A DNA stretch of 64,000 nucleotides from an uncultured Roseovarius sp. (GCA_947497295.1 CANMFU010000010.1:1-64000), one strand, 5' to 3'. Shown: positions 36,671 through 45,963, counted from the stretch's first letter. The notes: a model not told the origin generated them from the sequence alone. Made by a program: numbers and translations.

Positions 36671-36710
36671 TGATTGCCACGTGATTCGTAGTATGTATGA
36701 TATATTATGA
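36663..36710. promoter_or_regulatory. Putative GntR operators before aapJ, site B
   Basis: Two related elements lie here: TCATATGATGA at 36663-36673, overlapping the end of the oxidoreductase gene, and TATGTATGATATATTATGA at 36692-36710, 31 bases before the aapJ ATG. The reverse complement of the second, TCATAATATATCATAC, matches site C at 13 of its first 15 positions. Confidence 0.55.
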
Positions 36711-36741
36711 CTTTCGGAGAAAAGCAGAGGAGGAGACATAA

Positions 36742-37776
36742 ATGAAGAAGATTTTGGGAGCTTTGAGCGCGGGCGCGCTCGCTGCGGTGGCATTCGCCAC
36801 ACCGGCGCTGGCCGAGGCCGGGCCGACCTTGAAAGAGGTGCAAGAGCGCGGATCGCTGAATTGCACCGGGCATAATGGATCATGGCTGGGCTTTGCCGAG
36901 GTCGACGATCAAGGCAACTGGAAGGGTCTCGACATTGATCTGTGCCGCGCGGTTTCTGTCGCGATCTTTGGCGATCGGGACTCGCTCAACATCGTGCCTG
37001 TTAGTTGGGCGCAACGTTGGCCATCGCTACAATCAGGTGATGTCGATGTGGTTATCAAGGCGTCAGGCGGCACGTTCAGTCGCGATACCGAGCTTGGTCT
37101 GCAATTCTCTCGTCCGTATTATTTGGGTACGACCGTCGTAATGGTCCACAAGGATCTGGGCGTCGAAAACTTCGAGGGTCTGGATGGCGGATCGGTTTGT
37201 ATTCCGGCAGGCACGACGATCGAACGACAGGTTGCCGCTTATGCGGACCGGGTCGGTATCGAGGTGGAGTCTGTGACCTTCGAGAAAACCGAAGAACTGC
37301 GCGAGGCGTACTTCTCAAAACGCTGCGATGCGTATGCGCAGTGGGGGCCAACCGTGGGCATCGCCCGCTCTGTTTCTGACAATCCGGATGGTCATGTGAT
37401 CCTCGACGATGTTCTGGCGCTGGAGCCCGAAGTCGCGATCATGCGCCAAGGCGACGATCAGTGGGTCGATGTGGTCAATTGGGTTTTCTCAGCGCTCTGG
37501 TTCGCCGAGCAAGAGGGCATCACCTCCGGCAACGTCGATGAGATGAAGGCAAATCCGACGACCACCGAAGTGGGCAAAGTCCTGGGCGTGACGCCCGGCA
37601 TCGGCGGCCCGCTGGGGCTGTCTGACGACTGGGCCTACAACGTCATCAAGCAGGTCGGCAACTACGGCGAGATCTTTGGCCGTAATATTGGCGAGCAGTC
37701 TGACTATGGCATGCCACGCGGTTTGAACAATCTGTGGAATGAGGGTGGCATCCACTATCCGATGGTCTTCGATTGA
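36742..37776 (+). CDS. aapJ: General L-amino acid ABC transporter, binding protein
   Basis: A periplasmic binding protein of 344 residues. Residues 1-24 are a signal peptide (KKILGALSAGALAAVAFATP) cut after ALAEA. SLNCTGHNGSWLGFAEVDDQ, GLDIDLCRAVSVAIFGD, ASGGTFSRDTELGLQFSRPY and RCDAYAQWGPTVGIARS are typical of the AapJ/BztA group. Inside this catabolic cluster and behind a GntR-type motif, the ligand is more likely one specific amino acid or derivative than a broad set. A stem-loop separates it from aapQ. Confidence 0.92.
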   Translation: MKKILGALSAGALAAVAFATPALAEAGPTLKEVQERGSLNCTGHNGSWLGFAEVDDQGNWKGLDIDLCRAVSVAIFGDRDSLNIVPVSWAQRWPSLQSGDVDVVIKASGGTFSRDTELGLQFSRPYYLGTTVVMVHKDLGVENFEGLDGGSVCIPAGTTIERQVAAYADRVGIEVESVTFEKTEELREAYFSKRCDAYAQWGPTVGIARSVSDNPDGHVILDDVLALEPEVAIMRQGDDQWVDVVNWVFSALWFAEQEGITSGNVDEMKANPTTTEVGKVLGVTPGIGGPLGLSDDWAYNVIKQVGNYGEIFGRNIGEQSDYGMPRGLNNLWNEGGIHYPMVFD

Positions 37777-37789
37777 TCCACGCAAAACG

Positions 37790-37817
37790 CGGCCCTGATC
37801 TTAGGCGATCAGGGCCG
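37790..37817. other. Stem-loop between aapJ and aapQ
   Basis: CGGCCCTGATC (37790-37800) and GATCAGGGCCG (37807-37817) pair over 11 bases around TTAGGC, starting 14 bases after the aapJ stop. It lacks a T run, so partial termination or message protection is more likely than full stop. Confidence 0.65.
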
Positions 37818-37846
37818 TAATCTTGTCCCGATGTCCGGATGCGAAT

Positions 37847-39016
37847 ATGCTGTCTGCTTGGAATAACATAAAGCTGCGCAACGCAGTGTTACAGATCTTA
37901 TATGTCGGTGGGTTCGTCGCGCTGATCGTAACACTGATAGTAATGGGGCGCACCAACCTGCAAGAGCAGGGCATAATTTCAGGCTTTGATTTTCTATGGA
38001 AGGCGACCGGCTGGGAGGTCAGCTTTTCGCTGATCGAATTCACCTCGCGCGACCCATATTGGCTGGTGCTGGTGGTCGGGCTGCTCAATACGTTGTTTCT
38101 GGGTGTCATCGGCCTTGTGCTGGCGACGGTGATCGGCGTTATCATTGGCATGGCGCGCACATCTGCGAACGATTTGGCGCGCTTGCTGGGCGCAACATAT
38201 GTTGAGATTTTTCGCAACATCCCTCTCATCGTGCAGGTGTTCTTCTGGTATGCTGTCGTCACCCGCTTTCCGGGGCCGCGCCAGGCGATCAATGTGGGCG
38301 ACAGCCTTTTCCTGTCCAGCCGGGGACTCTACGCTCCGGGCCTGAATATTACCGGCCTGTCGGCCTTTCTGGGCATCGTTGCATTTCTGACCGGGCTGGG
38401 CGTTATCGTCTGGGTCAGCAGCGCGCAGCAATTCCGCAGGATGGAACCCGCGCGAAAATCGCGCCTGCGTTGGTTAATCCTTCTGGTCGCATTCGTCGTC
38501 ACCACCGTTATCTTCTGGATCGGGCGTCTGCCAGACACGACGCTGGTAAGTATGCCCGCGCTCAAGGGGCTTAATTTTCGCGGCGGTATCCGCGTTTCGA
38601 CCGAACTCTCGGCGATGGCGATTTCCATAGCCATCTATGGCGGCGCCTACATCGCCGAAATCGTGCGCGGCGGATTCAAATCGGTTGGGCGTGGCCAGAT
38701 CGAGGCGGCGCAATCGGTCGGCCTGACGAATTGGCAGGTGTTTAGCCGCATCCGTTTCCCGCTTGCTCTGCGAGCGATGCTGCCGATTCTAGCGAACCAA
38801 TATGTGTGGTTGATCAAGGCGACGACCATGGGCATCGCTATCGGATTTACCGATTTCTTCATGGTTGTGTCGACCGCGATCAACCAGTCTGGCCAGACGC
38901 TGGAGCTGCTGGGCATCCTGATGGGCGGCTTTCTCATCATCAACTTTACGCTTGCGGCGGTCTTGAACCGGATCAATCGCGCCATCGCCCTCAAGGGCGA
39001 TCAACTCAGAACCTGA
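37847..39016 (+). CDS. aapQ: Amino acid ABC transporter permease AapQ
   Basis: An inner-membrane permease of 389 residues with about eight hydrophobic segments and a long central insertion, as usual in AapQ/BztB. The EAA loop reads QIEAAQSVGLTNWQVFSRIR, followed by LPILANQYVWLIKATTMG. The ATG at 37847 fits the family start (MLSAWNNIKLRNAV). A TTG at 37823 is an alternative start. It forms the translocation pore with AapM. Confidence 0.9.
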   Translation: MLSAWNNIKLRNAVLQILYVGGFVALIVTLIVMGRTNLQEQGIISGFDFLWKATGWEVSFSLIEFTSRDPYWLVLVVGLLNTLFLGVIGLVLATVIGVIIGMARTSANDLARLLGATYVEIFRNIPLIVQVFFWYAVVTRFPGPRQAINVGDSLFLSSRGLYAPGLNITGLSAFLGIVAFLTGLGVIVWVSSAQQFRRMEPARKSRLRWLILLVAFVVTTVIFWIGRLPDTTLVSMPALKGLNFRGGIRVSTELSAMAISIAIYGGAYIAEIVRGGFKSVGRGQIEAAQSVGLTNWQVFSRIRFPLALRAMLPILANQYVWLIKATTMGIAIGFTDFFMVVSTAINQSGQTLELLGILMGGFLIINFTLAAVLNRINRAIALKGDQLRT

Positions 39017-39028
39017 TGGGGGTAGGCG

Positions 39029-40105
39029 ATGGCAATGACAGGTGACATGGGGCGGCCCAGCATATTGGCGATGCTGCGCACTCGATATTTTTCAACGCTG
39101 GGTAACGCGATTCTGTCGATCATATCCTTTTCAATCTTGGCGCTGATCACTTGGAAGGTTCTTGACTGGGCGGTCTTTTCGGCGGTCTTTTCCGCTGCAA
39201 ATGGCCCTGAAGCGTGCAAGGCGGTCGACGGCGCCTGCTGGGCCGTGATCGACGCGCGCTGGCGTCTCATCTTGTTCGGCCTCTATCCGCACGAGGAACA
39301 CTGGCGCTCGGGGCTGGCCTGCGGTGTCGTGGTGCTGATGACGGTGCTGAGTTGCCTGCCCTATTTCTGGAACGGGCGGTCAATTTCAATCATCTGGATC
39401 GGCGGTTTTCTCGCTTTCTATTTCCTGATGAAGGGCGGCATTTTTGGGATGCCGGTGGTGGACGAGCAGCGCTGGGGCGGTCTTTCGCTCACCGTGTTCA
39501 TTTTCCTGACGACCGTGCTAGTCGGCACGCCGCTATCAATCCTGCTGGCGCTTCTGCGCAGGTCCGAATTGCCTTGGATTTCGGGGGTGACGGGTATCAT
39601 AATCGACAGCGTACGGTCGCTGCCGCTGCTAACGATCCTCTTTGCCTTCGCTGTCGTGTTGCCATTCTTGCTGCCTGACTGGGCGTCGGGGGACAAGTTA
39701 TATCGCGCAATCCTGGGCTCGGCCCTGTTCTTTGCAGCTTATCAGGCCGAGATCATCCGCGGCGGGATGCAAGGCGTGCCCAAGGGACAGGAGGAAGCGG
39801 CAAAATCGCTGGGCGTGCGCTATCGTCACCGCATCCAGCGCATCCTGCTGCCGCAGGCATTTAAGAATGCACTGCCGGCCACCATCAACCAGTTCGTCAT
39901 CACGTTCAAGGAAACGTCGCTGTTCATCATCATCGGCTTTTTCGAAATTCTCGCCTCGGGCAATGCGGCCTATGGCACCGGCAACTGGACCTTCGCCTTT
40001 GTCGAGGTCTACGCCTTTATCGCGCTGATTTACTTTGCCTTCGTCTTTTCGCTCTCGCGCTATGGCGCGTTTCTGGAGCGGCGGATGGATGTCGGCGACC
40101 AATAG
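39029..40105 (+). CDS. aapM: Amino acid ABC transporter permease AapM
   Basis: A second permease of the importer, 358 residues, with multiple membrane helices. The EAA motif is EEAAKSLGVRYRHRIQRILL, followed by PQAFKNALPATINQFVITFK. The N-terminal half contains the periplasmic segment with ACKAVDGACWAVIDARW seen in AapM/BztC. It starts 12 bases after aapQ and ends nine bases before aapP. Confidence 0.92.
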   Translation: MAMTGDMGRPSILAMLRTRYFSTLGNAILSIISFSILALITWKVLDWAVFSAVFSAANGPEACKAVDGACWAVIDARWRLILFGLYPHEEHWRSGLACGVVVLMTVLSCLPYFWNGRSISIIWIGGFLAFYFLMKGGIFGMPVVDEQRWGGLSLTVFIFLTTVLVGTPLSILLALLRRSELPWISGVTGIIIDSVRSLPLLTILFAFAVVLPFLLPDWASGDKLYRAILGSALFFAAYQAEIIRGGMQGVPKGQEEAAKSLGVRYRHRIQRILLPQAFKNALPATINQFVITFKETSLFIIIGFFEILASGNAAYGTGNWTFAFVEVYAFIALIYFAFVFSLSRYGAFLERRMDVGDQ

Positions 40106-40114
40106 GACCCAATC

Positions 40115-40864
40115 ATGACACAAACAGTTGAGCCCGCCATCATCATCCGGGGCATGAACAAGTTCTACGGAAGCTTTCAGGCGCTGAAGAACATCGATCT
40201 GACCGTTGAGCAGGGCGAGAGGATTGTAATCTGCGGCCCTTCGGGATCGGGAAAGTCAACGCTGATACGCTGCATTAACCATCTTGAGGCCCATCAGAGC
40301 GGCGACATCGCCGTCCTCGGCACTCCGCTCGACAATAACATTGCCAACATTGACGAAATCCGCCGCGAGGTAGGCATGGTGTTCCAGCACTTTAACCTCT
40401 TCCCGCATATGACGGTTCTGGAAAACTGCGCGCTGGCGCCGATGCTTGTACGCAAATGGCCGCGCGCCAAGGCCGAAGAAATGGCGATGCAATATCTGGA
40501 AAAGGTCAAGATTCCAGATCAGGCCGAAAAGTTTCCCGGCCAGCTGTCGGGTGGCCAACAACAGCGCGTGGCAATCGCCCGTTCGCTCAGCATGCAGCCC
40601 AAAGTGCTGCTGTTCGACGAGCCGACATCGGCGCTGGACCCCGAGATGATCTCGGAAGTTTTGGATGTCATGGTGTCGCTGGCAAACGATGGCATGACGA
40701 TGCTCTGCGTGACGCATGAGATGGGGTTCGCGCGGCAGGTCGCCGACCGAGTTATCTTTATGGATGAGGGCGAGATTATCGAACAAAACCCGCCCGAGGA
40801 ATTCTTTGGCAATCCGCAAAACGAGCGCACGCAGCAATTTTTGTCGCAGATACTGGGACGTTAA
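40115..40864 (+). CDS. aapP: Amino acid ABC transporter ATPase AapP
   Basis: A cytoplasmic ATPase of 249 residues that powers AapQM. The Walker A is [12 protein letters not shown] (about residues 42-53), the Q-loop is [12 protein letters not shown], the signature is [13 protein letters not shown], the Walker B is [12 protein letters not shown] and the switch histidine lies in CVTHEMGFA. Length and sequence are typical of the HisP/GlnQ group. The gene ends ten bases before the end of the convergent gntR gene. Confidence 0.95.
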   Translation: MTQTVEPAIIIRGMNKFYGSFQALKNIDLTVEQGERIVICGPSGSGKSTLIRCINHLEAHQSGDIAVLGTPLDNNIANIDEIRREVGMVFQHFNLFPHMTVLENCALAPMLVRKWPRAKAEEMAMQYLEKVKIPDQAEKFPGQLSGGQQQRVAIARSLSMQPKVLLFDEPTSALDPEMISEVLDVMVSLANDGMTMLCVTHEMGFARQVADRVIFMDEGEIIEQNPPEEFFGNPQNERTQQFLSQILGR

Positions 40865-40874
40865 GGCAGGGACG

Positions 40875-41648
40875 TCAGGCGGTATCGATGTCTTTGAGGA
40901 AATCCATGAGCGGGATTTCGCTGCCGTCGATCCGGTCCTTGAAACCCACCTTGCGCGATAGGGCGCGCAGGCGGTCGAGGCTGTACAGCAGATGCTGGCG
41001 CATCGCCTTTTGCGCAGCCTGCGGATCCTGCGCCTCAATGGCCAGCACGATTGCGTCATGTTCTGTGTGGATCACGTCGTAATATTGCTCTTTGAAATCC
41101 TGCGAGACCAGCGTGCTGAGCTGGAATCGACGGGTGAATGTCGGCTCCAGGAATTTCAGAAAACGATGGAAATAGGGATTCCGAGTGCCTTGCGCGATGG
41201 CAAGATGAAATTCGAAATCGTAATGGACCTCGACGATATCGGGGTCGCTGTGACGCGCGTCCACTTCCTCCATGACGCGGCGGATATTGCGCGCGTCTTC
41301 GTCCGAGCGCCGCTCGGCGCAGAGGCCGGCAGATTCCACCTCGATGGCGAGGCGCAGCTCCAGGATGGCGATGGTCTCGGGCAAGGTGTTCAGAGCATCT
41401 GAGTTCAGCTCAAATTTGGACGAAAACGGGTATTTAGAGACGAACATGCCCCGCCCCTGACGCGATATCAGCAGCCCGTCCGAGCGCAGCTGAGCCACTG
41501 CCTCCCGTACCACCGTGCGGCTGACCTCGAACTGCTCGCACAGCTCTGTTTCGGTGGGCAATTGCTCGCCCGGCTTCAACGTGCCGTCCAACACCCGTTT
41601 TGACAGATCTTCGGCCACAATTGCCGTCAGTGTTTTGCGACGCGCCAT
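40875..41648 (-). CDS. GntR-family regulator with FCD domain
   Basis: This 257-residue regulator has an N-terminal winged helix (TAIVAEDLSKRVLDGTLKPG, EQLPTETELCEQFEVSRTVV, REAVAQLRSDGLLISRQGRG) and an FCD ligand domain (about 95-230) with ILELRLAIEVESAGLCAERR, YDFEFHLAIAQGTRNPYF and HTEHDAIVLAIEAQDPQAA. The D, H and H positions of the FCD metal site are present. I chose the ATG at 41648 because the family starts there. It diverges from the ThDP enzyme gene across a 245-base gap holding motif site C, and is the best candidate for binding the four related sites in this region. Ligand unknown. Confidence 0.88.
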   Translation of the reverse strand: MARRKTLTAIVAEDLSKRVLDGTLKPGEQLPTETELCEQFEVSRTVVREAVAQLRSDGLLISRQGRGMFVSKYPFSSKFELNSDALNTLPETIAILELRLAIEVESAGLCAERRSDEDARNIRRVMEEVDARHSDPDIVEVHYDFEFHLAIAQGTRNPYFHRFLKFLEPTFTRRFQLSTLVSQDFKEQYYDVIHTEHDAIVLAIEAQDPQAAQKAMRQHLLYSLDRLRALSRKVGFKDRIDGSEIPLMDFLKDIDTA

Positions 41649-41825
41649 CGTCCGCTCCCGTTGGTATGTTTTTGTTCTATCATGCAATACGCGGATAGCA
41701 GAGTTTCTACACCCAAAAACGAACCAGCCATTTCCGTGCAGGCTGCGCGGTTCAATGTAACGACGCCTCTCATTTTTGACGCTGTCCAACAAATACGGAC
41801 AACATATTGCACACCGGCCATTATG

Positions 41826-41843
41826 TCATATGATGTATTATGA
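41826..41843. promoter_or_regulatory. Putative GntR operator, site C
   Basis: TCATATGATGTATTATGA has TCATA/TATGA ends as an inverted repeat. It lies 50 bases before the ThDP enzyme ATG and about 180 bases before gntR. It shares an exact TCATATGATGT with site D. Confidence 0.6.
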
Positions 41844-41893
41844 ATTCAAGCCAAAGGATTGCGGCGCAGCGCGACGCTGGACGGGAAGACGAT

Positions 41894-43549
41894 ATGATAC
41901 AGAACGGCGGACAGTTATTGGTCGAAAGCTTGCTGGCGCTTGGCGCGTCCAAGGCATTTGGCGTCCCGGGAGAAAGTTATCTGGCAGTGCTGGACGCGCT
42001 GCACGATACCAAAGGTCGCCTCGATTTCGTCCTTTGCCGAAATGAGGGTGGCGCCGCCTTTATGGCCGCTGCCTATGGCAAGCTGACAGGCAGCCCCGGT
42101 ATCTGCATGGTCACGCGTGGGCCCGGCGCGACCAATGCGTCGATCGGCGTCCATACCGCAATGCAGGACAGCGCGCCCATGATCCTGTTTGTCGGGCAGG
42201 TTGGTACAGACATGAAGGGGCGCGAAGCCTTTCAGGAGTTGGACTATCGCGCGGTGTTCGGCACCATGGCGAAATGGACGACCGAGATCGACCAGACAGC
42301 GCGCATCCCTGAAATTCTGGCTCGTGCCTGGACGTTGGCCACAACGGGCCGTCCCGGTCCGGTGGTTATCGCGCTGCCCGAAGATATGCTGAGCGCGCTG
42401 ACAGATGTGCAGCCCCTGAAGTGCCCGGCGACAACCCACGCGCCGCAGCCGGCAGCCGAGGCGATCCGCGCCGCCCAGGCCATGCTGGCGGCTGCCGAGC
42501 GCCCGCTTATCCTGATGGGTGGCTGCAACTGGTCACCCAGCGGGTCCGCTGCGCTACAACAGTTCGCCGAAGCATCGGATATTCCCGTGACCGCTGCTTT
42601 CCGATATCAGGACCAATTCGATAATCATTCAGAAGTATTCTGCGGTGAGGCGGGCGTTGGTATGCCCGCCCACGTGCAACGCCTGATGAGCGAAGCTGAC
42701 GTTATTCTGGCCGTCAATGTCCGATTTGGCGAGATGACGACAGGCGGTTACACCTTGATGGACGTACCTCAGCCGCGCCAAAAGCTGATCCATGTCCACG
42801 GCTCGGATCTGGAGATCGGCAAGATTTATCAGCCAACGATTGGCATTCATGCCGGGCCTGATCATTTCGCGCAGGCGCTCAGCCCTGTCAAAGGCGATTG
42901 GGCCAGTTGGCGGCGCGAGGCGCGTACTGCCTATAATGCCAGTTTCGATCTGCCCCCACTTCCATCACCCGTCGATATGGGACAGGTCAGCGCGTGGCTG
43001 CGTGCGCACCTTCCGACTAATGTCATAGTCACCAATGGTGCCGGAAACTTCACTGTCTGGCCCAACAAGTTCCTGACTTATGGCTCCAAAGCCCGCCTGT
43101 TGGCGCCACAGTCCGGCGCGATGGGATATGGACTGCCCGCCGCCGTCGCGGCCAAGGTGGCCTACCCGGATCGCATGGTCGTCTGCTTTGCCGGTGACGG
43201 TGATTTTCAGATGAACTGCCCCGAGATGGGGACAGCGATGCAGGCGGGCGCACAGCCCATCATCTTGTTGCTGAACAACGGCATCTACGGCACGATCCGC
43301 GCGCATCAAGAGCAGCATTATCCCGCGCGCGTCTCTGGCACGACGCTGGAAAACCCCGATTTTGTAGCGCTGGCGCAGTCCTATGGCTTCCACGCCGAAA
43401 AAGTAGAGGAAACCGCTGATTTCGCCGCCGCGTTCCAACGTGCGGTGGCTTCTGATACGGGCGCAGTGCTGGACTTGGCGATTTCCCCCGAGGCGATAAC
43501 GCCCCGCCGGACCTTGGCGCAGATCCGTCAGGCGGCGCAGGGGGGTTAA
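41894..43549 (+). CDS. Thiamine-diphosphate-dependent enzyme (acetolactate synthase-like)
   Basis: This 551-residue protein has three domains. The N-terminal pyrimidine-binding domain carries ALGASKAFGVPGESYLAVLD with the catalytic glutamate, and RNEGGAAFMAAAYGKLTG. The middle domain follows, then the C-terminal pyrophosphate domain with APQSGAMGYGLPAAVAAK, VVCFAGDGDFQMNCPEMG and ILLLNNGIYGTIRAHQEQHY. The retained glutamate excludes glyoxylate carboligase, which has valine there. No acetolactate synthase small subunit is near, so a decarboxylase or ligase acting on the 2-keto acid made by the neighbouring aminotransferase or oxidase is likely. The start at 41894 follows GGGAAGA. Confidence 0.85.
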   Translation: MIQNGGQLLVESLLALGASKAFGVPGESYLAVLDALHDTKGRLDFVLCRNEGGAAFMAAAYGKLTGSPGICMVTRGPGATNASIGVHTAMQDSAPMILFVGQVGTDMKGREAFQELDYRAVFGTMAKWTTEIDQTARIPEILARAWTLATTGRPGPVVIALPEDMLSALTDVQPLKCPATTHAPQPAAEAIRAAQAMLAAAERPLILMGGCNWSPSGSAALQQFAEASDIPVTAAFRYQDQFDNHSEVFCGEAGVGMPAHVQRLMSEADVILAVNVRFGEMTTGGYTLMDVPQPRQKLIHVHGSDLEIGKIYQPTIGIHAGPDHFAQALSPVKGDWASWRREARTAYNASFDLPPLPSPVDMGQVSAWLRAHLPTNVIVTNGAGNFTVWPNKFLTYGSKARLLAPQSGAMGYGLPAAVAAKVAYPDRMVVCFAGDGDFQMNCPEMGTAMQAGAQPIILLLNNGIYGTIRAHQEQHYPARVSGTTLENPDFVALAQSYGFHAEKVEETADFAAAFQRAVASDTGAVLDLAISPEAITPRRTLAQIRQAAQGG

Positions 43550-43681
43550 GGTACTGTAAAGCTACGCATCCTCAATCGCCAACCTCACCTGATCTACGGC
43601 TGATCCTACAGCTGTGTCACCCTAATTCACCACAGCCCGCGTTCGGGATATCCCGGCGGTGCTTTCTCGAAAGGAACCAAA

Positions 43682-44029
43682 ATGACTGCGATAAACCGTT
43701 TCGCTTTTGACACCCGCGTGCATCATGCCGTGACCCATAATGGCACTGTCTACCTGACCGGCCAAGTTGCCGAGCCAGGCCAATCCGCAGCAGATCAAAC
43801 GCGCGAAGTTCTGGCGAAAATCGATGACCTTCTGACTCAGGCTGGCACGGACAAAACCAAGATTTTGCATATCCAAATGTGGTTGGATGACGTGCGTGAC
43901 TTTGAAGAGGTCAATGCTGTGTACGACGCGTGGATGCCAATGGAGCACGCTCCCGCCCGATCTTCTGGGCAGGGACGCATGGCGAAGGCAGGTATGCTGA
44001 TCGAATTAATAGTGACGGCCGCAATCTAA
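43682..44029 (+). CDS. ridA: RidA-family enamine/imine deaminase
   Basis: This 115-residue protein has VYLTGQVAEPGQSAADQTRE, VLAKIDDLLTQAGTDKTKIL, MWLDDVRDFEEVNAVYDAW and KAGMLIELIVTAAI, the RidA/YjgF fold. The arginine usually found in the late RxxV motif is not obvious: the stretch reads APARSSGQGRMAKAGMLIE. RidA proteins hydrolyse reactive 2-aminoacrylate-like enamines made by PLP enzymes or oxidases, which fits the aminotransferase and FAD oxidase in the same region. It follows the ThDP gene after 132 bases. Confidence 0.88.
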   Translation: MTAINRFAFDTRVHHAVTHNGTVYLTGQVAEPGQSAADQTREVLAKIDDLLTQAGTDKTKILHIQMWLDDVRDFEEVNAVYDAWMPMEHAPARSSGQGRMAKAGMLIELIVTAAI

Positions 44030-44400
44030 CGGATTTAGCAGCCAATAGCAGCGTCAAGATATTACGAGCCGTGCTTTCAGTTGGCGCGGCTCTGCTTTAC
44101 CCGCTTGAAGAAGGATGTGTGTCCTTAACGTGTTGCTGGCTATTTCAACATGGGGTCGGTCGGCGTACGCTGATGCACGCACGCATGCCAGCGCAGTTTA
44201 GGAGCGCGTTCATCGCACGCGTTGAATTCGTAGGCTTAGCCATCTTTCAATAGCGATTCCTCCGGTGCGGTTGCGTTGAGCGTTTGGGCACGGTGGCCAT
44301 CAGGGCCATTCCAATGCGCTACGCAGTAGATAGATGAGTTTCTAAGCGTCAGAAATGTCGGGTCACGAAATTACGCCGCGACAAAGCTTGCAATAAATAT
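44030..44400. other. Intergenic, no gene recognised
   Basis: About 370 bases lie between ridA and the next SDR. A plus-strand frame reads into 44253 without a family match. The right end is AT-rich and leads into operator site D. Confidence 0.4.
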
Positions 44401-44406
44401 GATTAT

Positions 44407-44425
44407 TCATATGATGTCATACAAT
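44407..44425. promoter_or_regulatory. Putative GntR operator, site D
   Basis: TCATATGATGTCATACAAT lies 23 bases before the ATG of the SDR gene at 44449. It contains the exact TCATATGATGT of site C, and its reverse complement (TTGTATGACATCATATGA) shares TTGTATGA with the reverse complement of site A. Confidence 0.6.
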
Positions 44426-44448
44426 AAGTGAGGTTTGGGGAGGCTACG

Positions 44449-45195
44449 ATGCGCAGGATTCTCGTGACCGGAGCGACCAGTGGCATCGGACGCGCATTGG
44501 TCGGGAAGCTGGCCCAGACGGATGAGATTATTTGCGTTGGCCGGAACGCGGACGCGCTGAAGGTGTTGGCGCGCCTCCCGAACGTAGTTGAGACCGTCAA
44601 TTGCGATTTGTCCGATCCGACGGCGTGTCACGCTCTGATCGAAGGGCGCGATATCGACGTTTTGGTGAACAACGCCGGCGTTCTACCTTCCAGCGTTGGG
44701 TTTGTGGATCTGCCGACGCAGGCGATCGACAGTATGATCGATGTGAATTTCCGTGCCACCATGCACCTGACGCAAGGTGCGCTGCGCCAGATGCAGCGAA
44801 AGGGCAGGGGTCACATCGTCTTTGTCGGCTCAAGCGCCGGGCGGTTTCCGCATCCGGGCGCTACGGTCTACGGCGCGACCAAGGCGGCTGTGTCACTCTT
44901 TGCTGATGCACTGCGCGCCGAACTGGCCGAGTGGCGCATTCGGGTTACGGAGGTGGCGCCGGGCCGGACCCGCTCGGACCTGTACCGCCAAGCGATCGGC
45001 GTAAACGCATCGGGCGAACTTTATGATGATTACGAGCCGCTTGAACCGACTGATGTTGCAGATGCCATCGCCTACGCTCTTAACGTTCCGGACAATGTCG
45101 ATGTCTCGCGCGTCGAAATCATGCCCATCGGCCAGGTTTCGGGTGGCGGGCGCACGATCAAAAAAACGGAAATGAAGGAAATTATGACAATTTAA
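44449..45195 (+). CDS. Short-chain dehydrogenase/reductase
   Basis: This 248-residue SDR has RRILVTGATSGIGRALVGKL, DVLVNNAGVLPSS, HIVFVGSSAGRFPHPGAT and VYGATKAAVSLFADALRAEL, with intact Ser, Tyr and Lys. APGRTRSDLYRQAIG forms the substrate lid. The C-terminus resembles NADP-dependent serine/3-hydroxy-acid dehydrogenases of the YdfG type (DVADAIAYALNVPDNVDVSR, VEIMPIGQ). GGGGAGG precedes the ATG, and site D lies immediately upstream. It is followed by a second SDR after 12 bases. Confidence 0.88.
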   Translation: MRRILVTGATSGIGRALVGKLAQTDEIICVGRNADALKVLARLPNVVETVNCDLSDPTACHALIEGRDIDVLVNNAGVLPSSVGFVDLPTQAIDSMIDVNFRATMHLTQGALRQMQRKGRGHIVFVGSSAGRFPHPGATVYGATKAAVSLFADALRAELAEWRIRVTEVAPGRTRSDLYRQAIGVNASGELYDDYEPLEPTDVADAIAYALNVPDNVDVSRVEIMPIGQVSGGGRTIKKTEMKEIMTI

Positions 45196-45207
45196 GGAGT
45201 GACCGGG

Positions 45208-45963
45208 ATGGAAATGCAGGGGTTGATGGTTGCCATCGTCGGCGGAGGATCGGGCTTTGGGCGCGAAATTGCGCTGATGATGGTCGCTCAGGGTGCCGAG
45301 GGGCTGGCGATCATCGACAGCAATGCCGAAGGTGCCGCCGAGACGGTCGCGCTGGTCGGGAAAGCGGGCGGCACTGCCCACGTTATCGAGGCAGATATCG
45401 CCACGAAGGGACCTGCGCATGACGGGTTCGACCGGGCGGTTGCGGCGATGGGACGTGTGGACAGCCTTGTCAATTGCGCCGCCGTCTATCCGCGCGCGCC
45501 GATCCTGGAAATTACAGATGAGCAGTGGGATCTGGAAAACGCCGTCAACGTAAAAGGCACGTATCATATGTGTGTGGCAGCGATCACGCATATGAAAACG
45601 CGCGCGAACGGTACGGATATCGCGGGCCGGATCGTCAATATCACCTCGGTTGATGCTTTCAAGGCGCATCCGCAGAATGCCCATTACGCCGCGACAAAGG
45701 CCGCGGTGGTCAGCCTTACTCGGTCCTTCGCGGCGCATGTTGCCGCCGATCAGATCTTGATTAATTCAGTCGCCCCGGCAGGTATGGCGACCGAAAAGGC
45801 CAAATCACTCGGCTTTCTGCAAGAGTTGGCGGCGGCTAACCCGCTTGGCCGAGCGGCCGAGCCGCGCGAGATTGCCGAATGGGTGCTGATCGCCGCCTCG
45901 AAACGCAACACCTACATGACCGGTGAGCAGATCATCGTGTCGGGCGGTTACGTCTACGCCTGA
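45208..45963 (+). CDS. Short-chain dehydrogenase/reductase
   Basis: This 251-residue SDR has [20 protein letters not shown] as the cofactor loop, with an unusual GGGSGFG in place of [21 protein letters not shown] replaces the NNAG motif with [24 protein letters not shown] and [18 protein letters not shown] hold Ser, Tyr and Lys. [17 protein letters not shown] closes the chain. I chose the ATG at 45208 because AAGGAG lies nine bases upstream; a GTG at 45199 is possible. It is paired with the preceding SDR in one operon, so the two may perform consecutive or reciprocal redox steps. Confidence 0.86.
   Translation: MEMQGLMVAIVGGGSGFGREIALMMVAQGAEGLAIIDSNAEGAAETVALVGKAGGTAHVIEADIATKGPAHDGFDRAVAAMGRVDSLVNCAAVYPRAPILEITDEQWDLENAVNVKGTYHMCVAAITHMKTRANGTDIAGRIVNITSVDAFKAHPQNAHYAATKAAVVSLTRSFAAHVAADQILINSVAPAGMATEKAKSLGFLQELAAANPLGRAAEPREIAEWVLIAASKRNTYMTGEQIIVSGGYVYA

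Noticed and set aside
41894..43549. Glyoxylate carboligase, to pair with the tartronate semialdehyde reductase-like gene
   Set aside because: The catalytic glutamate (GVPGE) is present. Glyoxylate carboligases have a valine at that position.
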